From the NCBI RefSeq assembly GCF_017833525.1, contig NZ_JAFICD010000001.1, positions 2,046,001 to 2,110,000 on the forward strand: a stretch of DNA of 64,000 nucleotides, read 5' to 3'. Shown in pieces: positions 7,682-16,797 of this stretch. The notes under the pieces are model-generated. The model was not told the DNA's origin. It made no database searches and saw only the letters and a list, made by a program, of their open reading frames with translations. The DNA comes from Duganella sp. 1411. GTDB taxonomy: Bacteria > Pseudomonadota > Gammaproteobacteria > Burkholderiales > Burkholderiaceae_D. Made by a program: the position numbers and the translations under genes. Each line of letters starts with the position of its first letter. The first letter of the stretch is position 1.

Positions 7682-9595
7682 ATGTTGAAGTATTGCCTGC
7701 TTAACAGCGGAATAACCGGCGGCCACCAGCTTGCGATCGGCGCGGCGCAGTGGGTCAAGGCGTTTCGAGGTGCGCTCGTCGAGCCAGGCGCGCTGGCACA
7801 GCGCGCCGATATCGAACGGTATGACATCGTCCACGTCATTCTGTGTCCTGAAAACTATGCGCTGATCGAACGGCTGCGCGTCGCCTTGGGCGAAAAATCC
7901 AAGACCAGGCTGATTCTATCCCTCGACACGTCTGCCTTTGATCGACACGCGTCCGAGGACGGCGTCAGATTGTCCGAAATCCACAGCAAAGCCGATCTCG
8001 TCTTCGCCAATGATCACGCCACGGTCCTGCGCTTCGAACGCGTCATCAAGCGCCCGATCTTTGAGCTGACCCATCCAGCGGATCTTCAAACGTTGTGCGT
8101 TCCCGCCGAAAAAAATAACAGAACAGCGGTTTTTGTCCCGCCGGCGCGCTTCAGCTATGTGAAGGCGCTCCTCCTCAAACTTATCGCGCCGGCCTTCACC
8201 GGCCATTGCGGCGGATGCAAGATCGATATCATCACCGGTCATCTCAAAAACAATCCGGCCGCGCTGGAAAAATTGGCCAGTTATACATTTATCTGCTTTG
8301 ACTCAAAATTCAAGGATCACGATGACGAGCTGCTGTATCTAACGAGCCGCGCAGCCATACTGATCGGCGGAAGCGCCGCCGAAGTGGCTAAAAGATGTTT
8401 CTCCCTGACGGCACACAGCACTTACCGGCAGATGTTAAAGACGCTTTCGTGGCTGGCATCGGACGCCAATGCCGCCGATTACGCGCTAGAGTACGCCGCC
8501 GACAAATTAGAATATTACAATTTAGGCAACAGTGCAAACCGGATGCTTAACATCATAAACAATCACAGCGATCAGCGCGTTTTATTGGAGAACAAAGACA
8601 GCTGGCATGACGATCCCAACAGGGTAGTCTATCTGGACGCAATACCCCATATTTTCGGTCCGACTCGTGTGGCATACGAAAAAAATCAATTTGTCGTCGT
8701 TTGCCTGGTAAAGAACGGCGATGAGTATCTGCCGTCCTTCCTCAGGCATTATCGCAAGCTCGGCGCCAGGCATTTCTTCTTCATCGACAATGAATCGACT
8801 GACGACACCTTGCGCACGCTACGCCAACAGCCGGACGTGACAATTTATACCACGTCGTTAAAGCACAAAAAATACGAGAGCGAAGTCCGGCGAACAATTA
8901 TCGAGAAGCATTGCGTTTCACGGTGGTGCCTGTGCGTCGACATTGACGAGTTATTTGAGTATCCGGGCTCGGAGCGGAACACCATGGCTGCGTTCCTGGA
9001 TTACCTAAACACCCATCGATATACAGCCGTGGTGGCCTATATGCTCGACATGTTTGCGACAGAGCAAAACGCAACAAGCCCTTATCTCGAAGACATTTAC
9101 ACGAGCTTCGATTTAAGTGACATACAATGGGGCGGCTATTTTTCCGGCTTCGAAGCATTCAACGACCATAACGTTCTCCCTGTGAAAACCATTGGAAATT
9201 ACTATGGTGGCGTGAGGCAGAAACATATCAAAACGGGCGAAAGCAAATTTTTACTCACCAAGCATCCTTTGATCTTCCTCGACCATCATATCGAGCCTGT
9301 GACCATGCCGCATTTTTGTAACAAATCAAGAATAGCCGACGTGACATGCCTGCTCAAACATTATAAATTGACCACGTCATTGAAGAAAAATATCGACGAA
9401 GGGATTAGCAACGACACCTTCTCGTTCATTATCAAAGACCAGATATCCGCTTACCTTTCCATGATTGAAGAAAATAACTTTTGCAACCTCTCAAATAAAT
9501 ATGAGAGATATGCAGGGGTGAACGCCTTGGTTGACGCCGGTTTTTTATATACCTCCGAAAGCTATAAAAATTACTCAGCCGAGGTGGCGGTGTGA
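7682..9595 (+). CDS. Two-part protein with C-terminal GT2-like (Glyco_tranf_2_4 type) glycosyltransferase domain
   Basis: The protein has 637 residues. The C-terminal half begins around residue 330 with [20 protein letters not shown], then [14 protein letters not shown] and [12 protein letters not shown], which supplies the metal-binding D-x-D of GT-A enzymes; this is the pattern of the Glyco_tranf_2_4/GT92-like family. The first 320 residues contain no motif I can name. They have an alternating alpha/beta look and a [12 protein letters not shown] stretch, and could be a second, GT-B-like glycosyltransferase half. The frame overlaps the next gene by four bases (GTGA), implying translational coupling. 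Bifunctional transfer of two sugars is possible but unproven. Confidence 0.75.
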   Translation: MLKYCLLNSGITGGHQLAIGAAQWVKAFRGALVEPGALAQRADIERYDIVHVILCPENYALIERLRVALGEKSKTRLILSLDTSAFDRHASEDGVRLSEIHSKADLVFANDHATVLRFERVIKRPIFELTHPADLQTLCVPAEKNNRTAVFVPPARFSYVKALLLKLIAPAFTGHCGGCKIDIITGHLKNNPAALEKLASYTFICFDSKFKDHDDELLYLTSRAAILIGGSAAEVAKRCFSLTAHSTYRQMLKTLSWLASDANAADYALEYAADKLEYYNLGNSANRMLNIINNHSDQRVLLENKDSWHDDPNRVVYLDAIPHIFGPTRVAYEKNQFVVVCLVKNGDEYLPSFLRHYRKLGARHFFFIDNESTDDTLRTLRQQPDVTIYTTSLKHKKYESEVRRTIIEKHCVSRWCLCVDIDELFEYPGSERNTMAAFLDYLNTHRYTAVVAYMLDMFATEQNATSPYLEDIYTSFDLSDIQWGGYFSGFEAFNDHNVLPVKTIGNYYGGVRQKHIKTGESKFLLTKHPLIFLDHHIEPVTMPHFCNKSRIADVTCLLKHYKLTTSLKKNIDEGISNDTFSFIIKDQISAYLSMIEENNFCNLSNKYERYAGVNALVDAGFLYTSESYKNYSAEVAV

Positions 9596-10536
9596 AAAAA
9601 ATTCTCGTCACCGGAGGCGCCGGCTTTCTTGGCAGTCACCTCTGCGAAAAACTTCTTCAACAAAATGGCGATGTGATGTGCCTGGATAATTATTTCACAG
9701 GCAGCAAATCCAACATCGTGCATTTGCTGAACCGGCCATATTTCGAGAGCATTCGACATGATGTCACCTCCCCTATTTCTCTCGAGGTCGATGAGATCTA
9801 CAACCTGGCATGCCCGGCCTCGCCAGTCCACTATCAATTTGATCCGGTGCAAACGACAAAAACGTCGGTGCTCGGCGCGATAAACATGCTGGGACTGGCC
9901 AAGCGCACCGGCGCCAAAATACTTCAGGCGTCCACATCCGAGGTATACGGCGATCCGGAGGTGCATCCGCAGGTGGAGGGCTATTTTGGATCGGTCAATC
10001 CGGTGGGCATCCGGGCTTGCTATGACGAGGGCAAGCGGTGCGCGGAAACGCTGTTTTTTGACTATTACCGCCAGCACGCGGTGCCTATCAAGGTCGCGCG
10101 TATCTTCAACACCTATGGCCCCAGGATGCACCCCAACGATGGCAGGGTGGTCAGCAATTTCATTGTTCGCGCCTTGCGTGGACTACCGATCGAGATCTAT
10201 GGAGACGGCAATCAGACGCGCAGTTTTTGCTACGTCGATGACTTGGTCGACGGGTTGGTGAAATTGATGGCGACGGATCAAGATTGCACGGGGCCGATCA
10301 ATCTTGGAAATCCGGTGGAGTTCACCATGATCGAGCTGGCCAAGCTGATCATCTCGATGACGAACTCCAAGAGCCTCCTCGTCTTCAAACCTTTGCCTCA
10401 GGACGATCCCGCGCGGCGCCGCCCGTGCATCGGAATGGCCAGGGAGAAGCTGGACTGGTCGCCACGGATTTCCTTGGAAAATGGCTTGGACAAAACGATT
10501 TCTTATTTCTTCAACTTATTAAAAAATGACGAATGA
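9592..10536 (+). CDS. UDP-glucuronate decarboxylase-like NAD-dependent epimerase (UDP-xylose synthase)
   Basis: This 314-residue extended short-chain dehydrogenase is of the UXS type, which oxidises and decarboxylates UDP-glucuronate to UDP-xylose. It has [10 protein letters not shown] at the N-terminus (NAD binding), [24 protein letters not shown], and the catalytic Tyr-x3-Lys in CYDEGKR, then [11 protein letters not shown] and [14 protein letters not shown]; these are the standard UXS signatures. The start is GTG 9592, overlapping the previous stop. Its presence suggests that at least one neighbouring glycosyltransferase uses UDP-xylose or a derived pentose. A relative making another UDP-sugar (such as UDP-apiose) cannot be excluded. 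It also overlaps the next gene. Confidence 0.88.
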   Translation: MKKILVTGGAGFLGSHLCEKLLQQNGDVMCLDNYFTGSKSNIVHLLNRPYFESIRHDVTSPISLEVDEIYNLACPASPVHYQFDPVQTTKTSVLGAINMLGLAKRTGAKILQASTSEVYGDPEVHPQVEGYFGSVNPVGIRACYDEGKRCAETLFFDYYRQHAVPIKVARIFNTYGPRMHPNDGRVVSNFIVRALRGLPIEIYGDGNQTRSFCYVDDLVDGLVKLMATDQDCTGPINLGNPVEFTMIELAKLIISMTNSKSLLVFKPLPQDDPARRRPCIGMAREKLDWSPRISLENGLDKTISYFFNLLKNDE

Positions 10537-11413
10537 CATGGACGCTACAAAGAAACCAAGCCGCGGCGTGTATTTTTTAGCAAACAATAAAGTCTATGAA
10601 CTGGCGGTCGCCTTTCTGAACAGCTTCAGGACGCACAACCGGGAGTTGGACTTATGCCTGATCCCCTACGACCAGGATGTTGACCGGATAATTGCGCTCA
10701 AGGACACTTACGCATTCTCGGTCTTCCAGGATGATCACCTGCTCGCCAGTTGTGATGCCATAAGCGAGAAATTTCACGGAAAAAGGCTGGGCGCTTACAG
10801 GAAATTCGTCGCTTGGGAAGGGACATTCGATGAATTCATCTATATCGACCTCGATACCGTCGTGCTGGATTCCGTCGACTTCGCCTACGAAAATCTACAT
10901 CGCTGCGACATTTACACCTCCCATTCCAACATCGAGGCCATCAGGCAATGGGTATGGAAGGATAGCATCTACGAAAAGAATATTCTGGCCCCAGAGCAGA
11001 TAGCCTTCGCGGCGAACACCGGCTTTTTCGTGAGCACGCGACACCTGCTGAACATGGGCCAGATAGAAGCTAAAGTCGATGCCGGATTGCGGTTAAAAGA
11101 CGATATGGAATTGAAGTGCATGGAACAGCCATTCCTCAATTATCTGATCGTAACGTCAGGCCATCGCTACGGTAGCTTGTTGACGTTTCTCGTGTCAGGC
11201 GCCGATCCCACGGTCAAGCTGGAAATGTGGGCGGGAAATCCGGGCTGCATCGTGGGCGACGGCAAGTTACACATGCCGAACTTCCCTCCTATTTTCCTGT
11301 TGCATTGGGCCGGGATCTGGCAGTCGGACAACGGCTCCCTGTCAGAAATACCGTACAAGAAACTGTGGGATCATTACCGAAACCTGAGTCTCTCGGCTGA
11401 CGTGTCGTCATGA
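10526..11413 (+). CDS. GT-A-fold glycosyltransferase-like protein
   Basis: The protein has 295 residues. It opens with [22 protein letters not shown], a beta-alpha start typical of GT8-like enzymes, and has [14 protein letters not shown] with a D-x-D motif for metal and nucleotide-sugar binding. Near the C-terminus LLHWAGIW recalls the late histidine of retaining GT-A enzymes. It begins 11 bases inside the upstream epimerase gene, so the two are translated together. ATG 10526 is used; ATG 10538 is an alternative. No close named family is recognised. The role is probably another sugar transfer in the same pathway. Confidence 0.6.
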   Translation: MTNDMDATKKPSRGVYFLANNKVYELAVAFLNSFRTHNRELDLCLIPYDQDVDRIIALKDTYAFSVFQDDHLLASCDAISEKFHGKRLGAYRKFVAWEGTFDEFIYIDLDTVVLDSVDFAYENLHRCDIYTSHSNIEAIRQWVWKDSIYEKNILAPEQIAFAANTGFFVSTRHLLNMGQIEAKVDAGLRLKDDMELKCMEQPFLNYLIVTSGHRYGSLLTFLVSGADPTVKLEMWAGNPGCIVGDGKLHMPNFPPIFLLHWAGIWQSDNGSLSEIPYKKLWDHYRNLSLSADVSS

Positions 11414-11435
11414 TCATTTGTTAAAGAACGTAGAT

Positions 11436-12608
11436 ATGAAATATAGTTTCGTGATACCGACCTATAACAACCGGGATAATTTGAGGAACTCTCTGCAGTC
11501 ATTGGTTGTTCAGCGCGGTTATTCAAAAGATCTATATGAGGTCGTCGTTGCCGATGACGGATCCACGGACGATCTGCCCGCTTCACTTGACGATTTTCAA
11601 GAGCTATTGAACTTGAGGCTTGTGCGAATGGAGCGCGACGAGAAATCATGTCGCTCCAGAGCCAGGAACTTCGGTTGGAAGAATTCCTGCGGAGATTTCG
11701 TCGTATTCATCGACTCCGACATCATTGTAAAAGACGATCACTTGCAACAGTTGGACCGCTACTTCGACGCCAACGATGACTGTGTAGTGATCGGCAACCG
11801 CATTCACAAGCGCAGCGGAATCTCTCGAGAAACCATCGCCGATGGGACGCTATTCGACGCGTTCAAGTTTCCCATGGAAGATATTTCGAGCCTGGATTAC
11901 CGGTACCTGACGTTCTCCGCCCAGTCTTTTAACGCCAGGGTGGTCCCGGATCCATGGCTGCACGCGTACTCCTGCAACATCGCCATGTCCAGGAAATGGC
12001 TCCGCAAGACCGGTGGATTCAATGAGAAGATGCTTAATTGGGGGCTTGAGGATGTCGAATTCGCATACAGACTATGCCAGGCGCATGCCGATATCCATAT
12101 CAATCCCTATCTTGAGGTCCTTCATCAAAACCTCGGCCACAGGGACGACATTTCCATCAGCCGGGCACGAATGGATGGGTATCTGAAAAACATCGACTAT
12201 TTTTTGTGCCTCCATCCCAGCGCGCTGGCGCACTACCCCGATCCGGTCCATGTTTTGGTCAAGGGACACGACTACGCCGAGTTCGCCATCGTGGAAAACG
12301 ACATTTGCATAGACAATTTCAAGAACGAGTTCTCAGTGGACGAATTCGCGTTATTCATCATGAAAATTCGCGAAAATATCGGAAGACTTATCTTATTCGA
12401 CCATGCGGACAGTTCAGGTCTCGATGTGCATGTCCAGAATTTCAAAGATCCGTCGTACCCCATTTATTATTTTCCGCTCAATAGAAAAATAGACGTGGCG
12501 CGCATGAAAAGTCATGTCGACGCCGCCAGACGTCGGGATGCCGTGGACTACCGGGCCGGCCTCGCCGCCGGTCATGAAAACCGCGGCATGGCGGTGTTAA
12601 ATAATTGA
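11436..12608 (+). CDS. Family 2 glycosyltransferase
   Basis: This 390-residue inverting GT-A enzyme begins YSFVIPTYNNRDNLRNSLQSL, has VVVADDGSTDD, then VVFIDSDIIVKDD (metal site), and WGLEDVEFAYRL, the galactosyltransferase-type motif that holds the catalytic Asp/Glu. These are diagnostic of GT2 with a Glyco_transf_7C-like C-terminus, as in chondroitin polymerase-like enzymes. The last 130 residues are a tail of unknown function. I chose ATG 11436; an upstream in-frame TTG at 11418 has no better support. It ends four bases past the TTG start of the next gene. The sugar is unknown. Confidence 0.82.
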   Translation: MKYSFVIPTYNNRDNLRNSLQSLVVQRGYSKDLYEVVVADDGSTDDLPASLDDFQELLNLRLVRMERDEKSCRSRARNFGWKNSCGDFVVFIDSDIIVKDDHLQQLDRYFDANDDCVVIGNRIHKRSGISRETIADGTLFDAFKFPMEDISSLDYRYLTFSAQSFNARVVPDPWLHAYSCNIAMSRKWLRKTGGFNEKMLNWGLEDVEFAYRLCQAHADIHINPYLEVLHQNLGHRDDISISRARMDGYLKNIDYFLCLHPSALAHYPDPVHVLVKGHDYAEFAIVENDICIDNFKNEFSVDEFALFIMKIRENIGRLILFDHADSSGLDVHVQNFKDPSYPIYYFPLNRKIDVARMKSHVDAARRRDAVDYRAGLAAGHENRGMAVLNN

Positions 12609-13045
12609 CACAAACCGAAAGCTACTCAATGTATAAGAATGCACCCAGCGAATTTTCCATCGCTTTGGACTTGGTATCCCGCTCCGGCATCAATCTGAGC
12701 GCGGCCACACTGACCAATTTGAGGATGGCAGCCGAAGCCAAGACGTTGACAATTTTATGGAATGGGAAAAACGAGCCCGTTGGCTACGTTTCTTGGGCCG
12801 GGGCAAACAAGGAAAGCGTCAGGATGGCCAGCCAGTTCAATCTCTCACCGTCCAGGCTTTGGGAGTTTCGAGAAGGGAACATCGCCTTCATCATGAATGT
12901 TCTATTCTCTCCAAGATTTAAGGACGAGGCGAAGGCGGAATTTAGAAAATTCGTCAGGGCGCGCCGTGCCGTGTTCTTCGTAAAGAAGGAAAAAAAACGG
13001 TTGGCGGTGAGAACCTCCCGGGGTTTCCGTTTTCCTGCCATGTGA
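12605..13045 (+). CDS. HlyC-like toxin-activating acyltransferase family protein (putative, divergent)
   Basis: The protein has 146 residues. The middle, LTILWNGKNEPVGYVSWAGANKES, followed by LWEFREGNIAFIMNVLFSP and a basic C-terminal half, parallels HlyC/ApxIC proteins (FPIAFCSWANL, then WTSGDRRWFIDWIAP), which move fatty acyl groups from acyl carrier protein to lysines of RTX toxins. Length and motif order fit. However, I see no equivalent of the catalytic His near residue 23, and the Asp of the WIAP region is not obvious, so it may be inactive or use other residues. TTG 12605 overlaps the previous stop; ATG 12629 is an alternative start. In this locus acylation of a peptide or sugar is the natural guess. 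Precursor 1 has a single Lys in its core. Confidence 0.5.
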   Translation: MTQTESYSMYKNAPSEFSIALDLVSRSGINLSAATLTNLRMAAEAKTLTILWNGKNEPVGYVSWAGANKESVRMASQFNLSPSRLWEFREGNIAFIMNVLFSPRFKDEAKAEFRKFVRARRAVFFVKKEKKRLAVRTSRGFRFPAM

Positions 13046-13061
13046 GCCGGCGGTAACGAAA

Positions 13062-14135
13062 TTGAATATTTCAAATTCACATAAAAAGCTCTCCTTCGTC
13101 GTCCCGTTCACGTTGGAAGAATCCATTGGCGACGTTTCGCGCTGGCGCCAGGAGGTCAACAACGACAGCGCACATCGATTCAGACTCCTGATCAGCTCAT
13201 TTCTGGCGATGTTCGACCAGAACGATTTATGCGAGTTCTTAATCGTCTGCCCAGCAAAACACGTCGACGCGATACGGCGTCTGATGGCCGGCGTGACCAC
13301 GGACGACAGATATGTGGTCCTTGCCGAATCCGTGGTCGTCCCGAAAATCGGCGCGGTGCTGCGAGCCGATGTCGACGGGATGGGCGGCTGGTACGCGCAA
13401 CAGGTGATCAAACTCGCCGCGCATGAACTGGTGAAGACAAAATATTATCTGGTGCTGGACAGCGATATTGTGTGCATCCGGCCATGCGGCTACGACAGCT
13501 TCGTGGTTGGCGAGCGGTGCTTGTTGAACATCGAAACCAGCGCCGATTATTCCCGGCTCTACCGCCCTGATTTCATTCAACAAGAGAAGAAATTTAAACG
13601 TGACCGTTTCGCCAGTTCCTCGCGCGTGGTGAATCAAAATTTCGTTGAAGGCGGGATGGATCGCTTTTATGGGGAGACGCCGGTAGTTCTTTCCACTTCG
13701 CATGTTAGGTTATTGATCCAGGCATTGGAACGCCAGCACCGCGCCGACTGGGTCGATGCACTGGCGAAATTTCAACGGTGGACAGAGTATGGCCTGTATT
13801 TTGGTTTTTTAGAAAGCCAAAATATATTGGAAAAGGTGTACAAAGAGGCGGACTGCAACGCCATTCTCAGCCTGGAAAAGTCTGTTTGGCACGAAAGCCA
13901 TCATTACCTTGTCCCCAGAGAATACAATCAGGCGCACTTCTTCGGCGAGAAAGCCGGATATTTTGCAGCTATCCAATCCTGGATACCGGAAGCCCACTGG
14001 CTGCCCTCGCGCTACGCGTCCAAGACCGAGTTTTATCGCGATATGGAAAAATGGGTGGCCGCCGCGGCCGAAAAAAATATATCGCAGACGGTTCGGCATG
14101 ACCAACCGTATCCAGCAAAAGGGGCATATGGATGA
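13062..14135 (+). CDS. DUF6492-like putative glycosyltransferase
   Basis: This 357-residue protein contains LSFVVPFTLEES at the start, WYAQQVIKLAAHELVKTKYYLVLDSDIVCIRP (split by me for reference: the D-x-D lies in LDSDIV) and a C-terminal part with several conserved-looking Trp, as in the DUF6492 family of uncharacterised GT-A-like proteins. The start is probably TTG 13062, 16 bases after the acyltransferase stop; no better start exists nearby. Same strand and tight spacing put it in the tailoring operon. The family is recognised by pattern only, and no substrate is known. Confidence 0.6.
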   Translation: MNISNSHKKLSFVVPFTLEESIGDVSRWRQEVNNDSAHRFRLLISSFLAMFDQNDLCEFLIVCPAKHVDAIRRLMAGVTTDDRYVVLAESVVVPKIGAVLRADVDGMGGWYAQQVIKLAAHELVKTKYYLVLDSDIVCIRPCGYDSFVVGERCLLNIETSADYSRLYRPDFIQQEKKFKRDRFASSSRVVNQNFVEGGMDRFYGETPVVLSTSHVRLLIQALERQHRADWVDALAKFQRWTEYGLYFGFLESQNILEKVYKEADCNAILSLEKSVWHESHHYLVPREYNQAHFFGEKAGYFAAIQSWIPEAHWLPSRYASKTEFYRDMEKWVAAAAEKNISQTVRHDQPYPAKGAYG

Positions 14136-14191
14136 CTTCCCGCGTCTGATTCCCGCAGCCGCGATGATGACTCTCACAGAACTATAGCCCG

Positions 14192-14779
14192 ATGAACTAT
14201 TTCCTATTAATCCTGAGCGCCGGCCGTTTGATACCGCACTTTCTGGTGTTTACCCTCATCGATCGCACCGCCGCCATCGATGCCGACATCGACCGCTGGA
14301 CCGACATAGTCTTAAATAAGAAAAAAACAGGGATTTACCACCGTTTTTTGCTGCTCATGACTTTTTTCCCGGAATTCAGAAATCTTTTCTATTACAGGGT
14401 CGGGGCCGTCGGAAAATTCCTGAGCATTTTTTGCCGCCCGATGAACACCCTTTTTCTCGCCTCGCATTCAATCGGACCTGGGCTCTTTATCCAGCACGGT
14501 TTTTCAACAATTATTGCGGCGAGAAGTATCGGAAAAAATTGCTGGATAAATCAGCAAGTCACGGTCGGATACTCCAACGAAACCGATTGTCCCGATATCG
14601 GCGACAACGTGACCATCTGCGCGGGGGCGAAAGTCATCGGTGGCGTGACGATAGGCGAAAACTCGACGGTCGGCGCCAACGCCGTTGTGATAAAAAATGT
14701 GCCGGCAAATGTAACGGTGGTGGGCGTTCCGGCGCGCATAGTAAGACACAATGGCAACCGGGTCGATGCGGCGCTATAA
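14192..14779 (+). CDS. CysE-like hexapeptide-repeat O-acetyltransferase
   Basis: This 195-residue protein carries a left-handed beta-helix of hexapeptide repeats (IGPGLFIQHGFSTIIAARSIGK, then DIGDNVTICAGAKVIGG and IGENSTVGANAVVIKN), ending with VVGVPARIV, as in serine acetyltransferases and related sugar or lipid O-acetyltransferases. The HGFSTII segment holds the usual active-site His. The N-terminal helical part is shorter than in housekeeping CysE, so it is probably a specialised acetyltransferase. It is the last gene of the run of same-strand genes and may O-acetylate a sugar or Ser/Thr in the product. ATG 14192 follows the previous gene by 56 bases. Confidence 0.72.
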   Translation: MNYFLLILSAGRLIPHFLVFTLIDRTAAIDADIDRWTDIVLNKKKTGIYHRFLLLMTFFPEFRNLFYYRVGAVGKFLSIFCRPMNTLFLASHSIGPGLFIQHGFSTIIAARSIGKNCWINQQVTVGYSNETDCPDIGDNVTICAGAKVIGGVTIGENSTVGANAVVIKNVPANVTVVGVPARIVRHNGNRVDAAL

Positions 14780-14887
14780 GGCAGTTTCCCAGCCAAGGCG
14801 TCGACTGCCGAACCGGGAGCCCGTGCGTTTGATGCTACCAGGACATGCCTCGGCATCGTCGGCCAATGAAACAAGACGACCGCGCCC

Positions 14888-16378
14888 TTAGCGTGTCAGC
14901 ACCATCGACAGGAAGGCGCTGTTGGGGCCATTCGACAGCTTGAAAAACAGTTTGTTGCGGCCCTTGTTGAAATGCAGCACACGCTTGCCCTCGGTGCGGT
15001 TGTAGTCGCGCAGATAGGCGCCGCCGTCCTCGAAAATCTGGTTAAAGTATCCCTGCTTGTTGACGTTTCCGCCTTTCCAAACCATGTGGTCATTCAGGTA
15101 GATCTGGACATCGTCGTCGGCGCCGATCCACGCGGTCAAGTCGCAGGCCTGGTCGACGAAGACTTCGGTGTAGCCGTAGTAGACCGAGTCCTCGACCGCG
15201 TCCGGTGGAACCAACGGATAGCTCTGGGAGGTCACGTAGCGCCACTTGAGCAGGCGCTTGTCCTTGCCGAAATAAACCGCGTCCAGCACCACCGCCTTTT
15301 CCGGTGGATAGGAAGGGTTGTCGAACAGGCCTCCCTCGTGGCGGCCGGCGAACGGTCCGATGATGTACCAGCTGTTCAGGTAGACGCGGTTGGCATACTC
15401 GCCGCCCGCGCCGAGCATGCGCCCGTGTCCCGGCACCATAGTGGCGACATCGACCGGCGGAATCCGGCCGGCGCCTTTGTCGAAGAAGCTGGTCTTGTTG
15501 CCGAAGTAGCTCTTCGATGCCGTCGTCTCTCCGCCTGGCCTATCGGTGCCGATAAACTCGGCGATTTCCGCGCCCACCGAGCTGCCGCGCCCGTGGCCCT
15601 GGGCAGCCGCCCCCGCCTGCCCAGGGCCAGTGCCTTGACTGCCCGCCTCGACCGGCACGCCGTTCGCCCTGGCCTGGAGCTGGCGCGCGCGCTGTGCCAG
15701 CGTGGTCCGCGCCTTGGCTTCGAGCGCGGCGATTTCGCCGGCGGCGGTCTCCGGGGTGACGGCGACCTGCGCGCCGCCGCGCGGGTGGTCCGCCGGGGGA
15801 TTGCCAGCGTCGGTGCTGCCACCCTTCGCCTCGGCCTCGTGTCGCTGCGGCGGCTTTGCCGGCGCGCTTGCCTGGTCGGCCTGGAGCGCGGGGGTCTCGC
15901 TGGCCGCGGTCGGCGCCTCGGCCACAGCCGCCGGCTTGGCCACGGCCGGCGGCTTGTCCGCGCCGGTCAGCATGGCCAGCTCCTCGGCCTGGATATCCTT
16001 GTTCAACGCGTCGATCGCCTTGGCCAGCTCGCGCGCCTGGTCCAACATTTGCTGGGGCGTCTCCGGCTCGGCGGGCATGGCTGCACCCGGTGCCGGCGCC
16101 GGCTCGCTGTCGCCACGGCCGGCCGACTTCTCGAGCAATTGCTTGATGGTCTGCAGATCGCGCAGTCGCTGCGCCGAGCTCGCTTGGCTTGTCGCGCGCA
16201 GGCTGGAAGCGACATCGGCTTCCTGCTGGCGCAGCGACAACTGATAACTACCGAAGTAGTACAACAGGGCCAGCAGCGCGGCATGCGCGAGCACAGACAC
16301 GGATAAGTAGGGCCGGCGCGCGGCGGCCGACCAAACGATCGCAAACGGCGACGAAGAGTGCCACGCGTCCGCTTTCAT
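14888..16378 (-). CDS. Membrane-anchored protein with Ala/Pro-rich linker and C-terminal beta domain, partner of ExbBD
   Basis: The 496-residue protein has a short cytosolic start and one membrane helix (VSVLAHAALLALLYYFGSY, about residues 26-45), so it is anchored with most of the chain in the periplasm. A low-complexity Ala/Pro/Glu region with some coiled-coil follows, and then a folded C-terminal part of about 170 residues beginning YLNSWYIIGPFAG and including DLTAWIGADDDVQIYLND, which resembles PA14/GLEYA-like sugar-binding beta sandwiches. Its ATG overlaps the exbD stop as ATGA. Anchor plus long periplasmic arm is the layout of TonB or TolA, but there is no TonB C-terminal domain. I infer that it takes energy from ExbBD to act on the cell wall or an outer-membrane partner; the function is unknown. 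Confidence 0.65.
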   Translation of the reverse strand: MKADAWHSSSPFAIVWSAAARRPYLSVSVLAHAALLALLYYFGSYQLSLRQQEADVASSLRATSQASSAQRLRDLQTIKQLLEKSAGRGDSEPAPAPGAAMPAEPETPQQMLDQARELAKAIDALNKDIQAEELAMLTGADKPPAVAKPAAVAEAPTAASETPALQADQASAPAKPPQRHEAEAKGGSTDAGNPPADHPRGGAQVAVTPETAAGEIAALEAKARTTLAQRARQLQARANGVPVEAGSQGTGPGQAGAAAQGHGRGSSVGAEIAEFIGTDRPGGETTASKSYFGNKTSFFDKGAGRIPPVDVATMVPGHGRMLGAGGEYANRVYLNSWYIIGPFAGRHEGGLFDNPSYPPEKAVVLDAVYFGKDKRLLKWRYVTSQSYPLVPPDAVEDSVYYGYTEVFVDQACDLTAWIGADDDVQIYLNDHMVWKGGNVNKQGYFNQIFEDGGAYLRDYNRTEGKRVLHFNKGRNKLFFKLSNGPNSAFLSMVLTR

Positions 16379-16797
16379 CGGCGGGTGTGCATGGAAATCT
16401 TGGTCAGGCCCTCGAACTGGCACAGGTCGAGCACGTGGACGATATCCTGGTAGCGGGCCATTTCGTCGCCGTCGATGCGGATCGGCCGGCCAGGCGTGCT
16501 CGCCGCCTCCCGCTTGAGGCGATCATGCAGCCCCTGCACCGACACCGCGCTGCCGTCGAGATACAGTTTGCCGTGCTTGTCGACGCCGATCGTCAGCGGC
16601 GCCGCGCCCGCGCCGATGCGGTCCAAGCTCATTTGCGCGCTCGGCAAAGTCACCGGCAATTCCTTCTGCGGCTTTTCCCCGACCGGCTGCTTGAACGAGG
16701 TCGCCACCATGAAAAACATTAGCAGGAAAAAGATGCAGTCGATGAGCGCGATCAGGCCGATCTCAGGCGTTTCCTCCTCGCCCAGATTAATGCGCAT
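16375..16797 (-). CDS. ExbD/TolR-family biopolymer transport protein
   Basis: This 140-residue protein has an N-terminal cytosolic EEETPEIGLIALIDCIFFLLMFFMVATSF segment (given in pieces: the membrane Asp lies in LIDCIFF), the single proton-conducting helix of ExbD/TolR, and a small periplasmic domain. With ExbB it would use the proton motive force to drive a partner protein. It overlaps exbB upstream by 11 bases and the downstream gene by ATGA, so all three are translated as a unit. Confidence 0.88.
   Translation of the reverse strand: MRINLGEEETPEIGLIALIDCIFFLLMFFMVATSFKQPVGEKPQKELPVTLPSAQMSLDRIGAGAAPLTIGVDKHGKLYLDGSAVSVQGLHDRLKREAASTPGRPIRIDGDEMARYQDIVHVLDLCQFEGLTKISMHTRR

Noticed and set aside
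7682..9595. Idea that the locus is a capsule or O-antigen cluster
   Set aside because: No polymerase, flippase, chain-length or export genes in the window; the exporter present is the peptide type. Left edge not visible, so this remains provisional.
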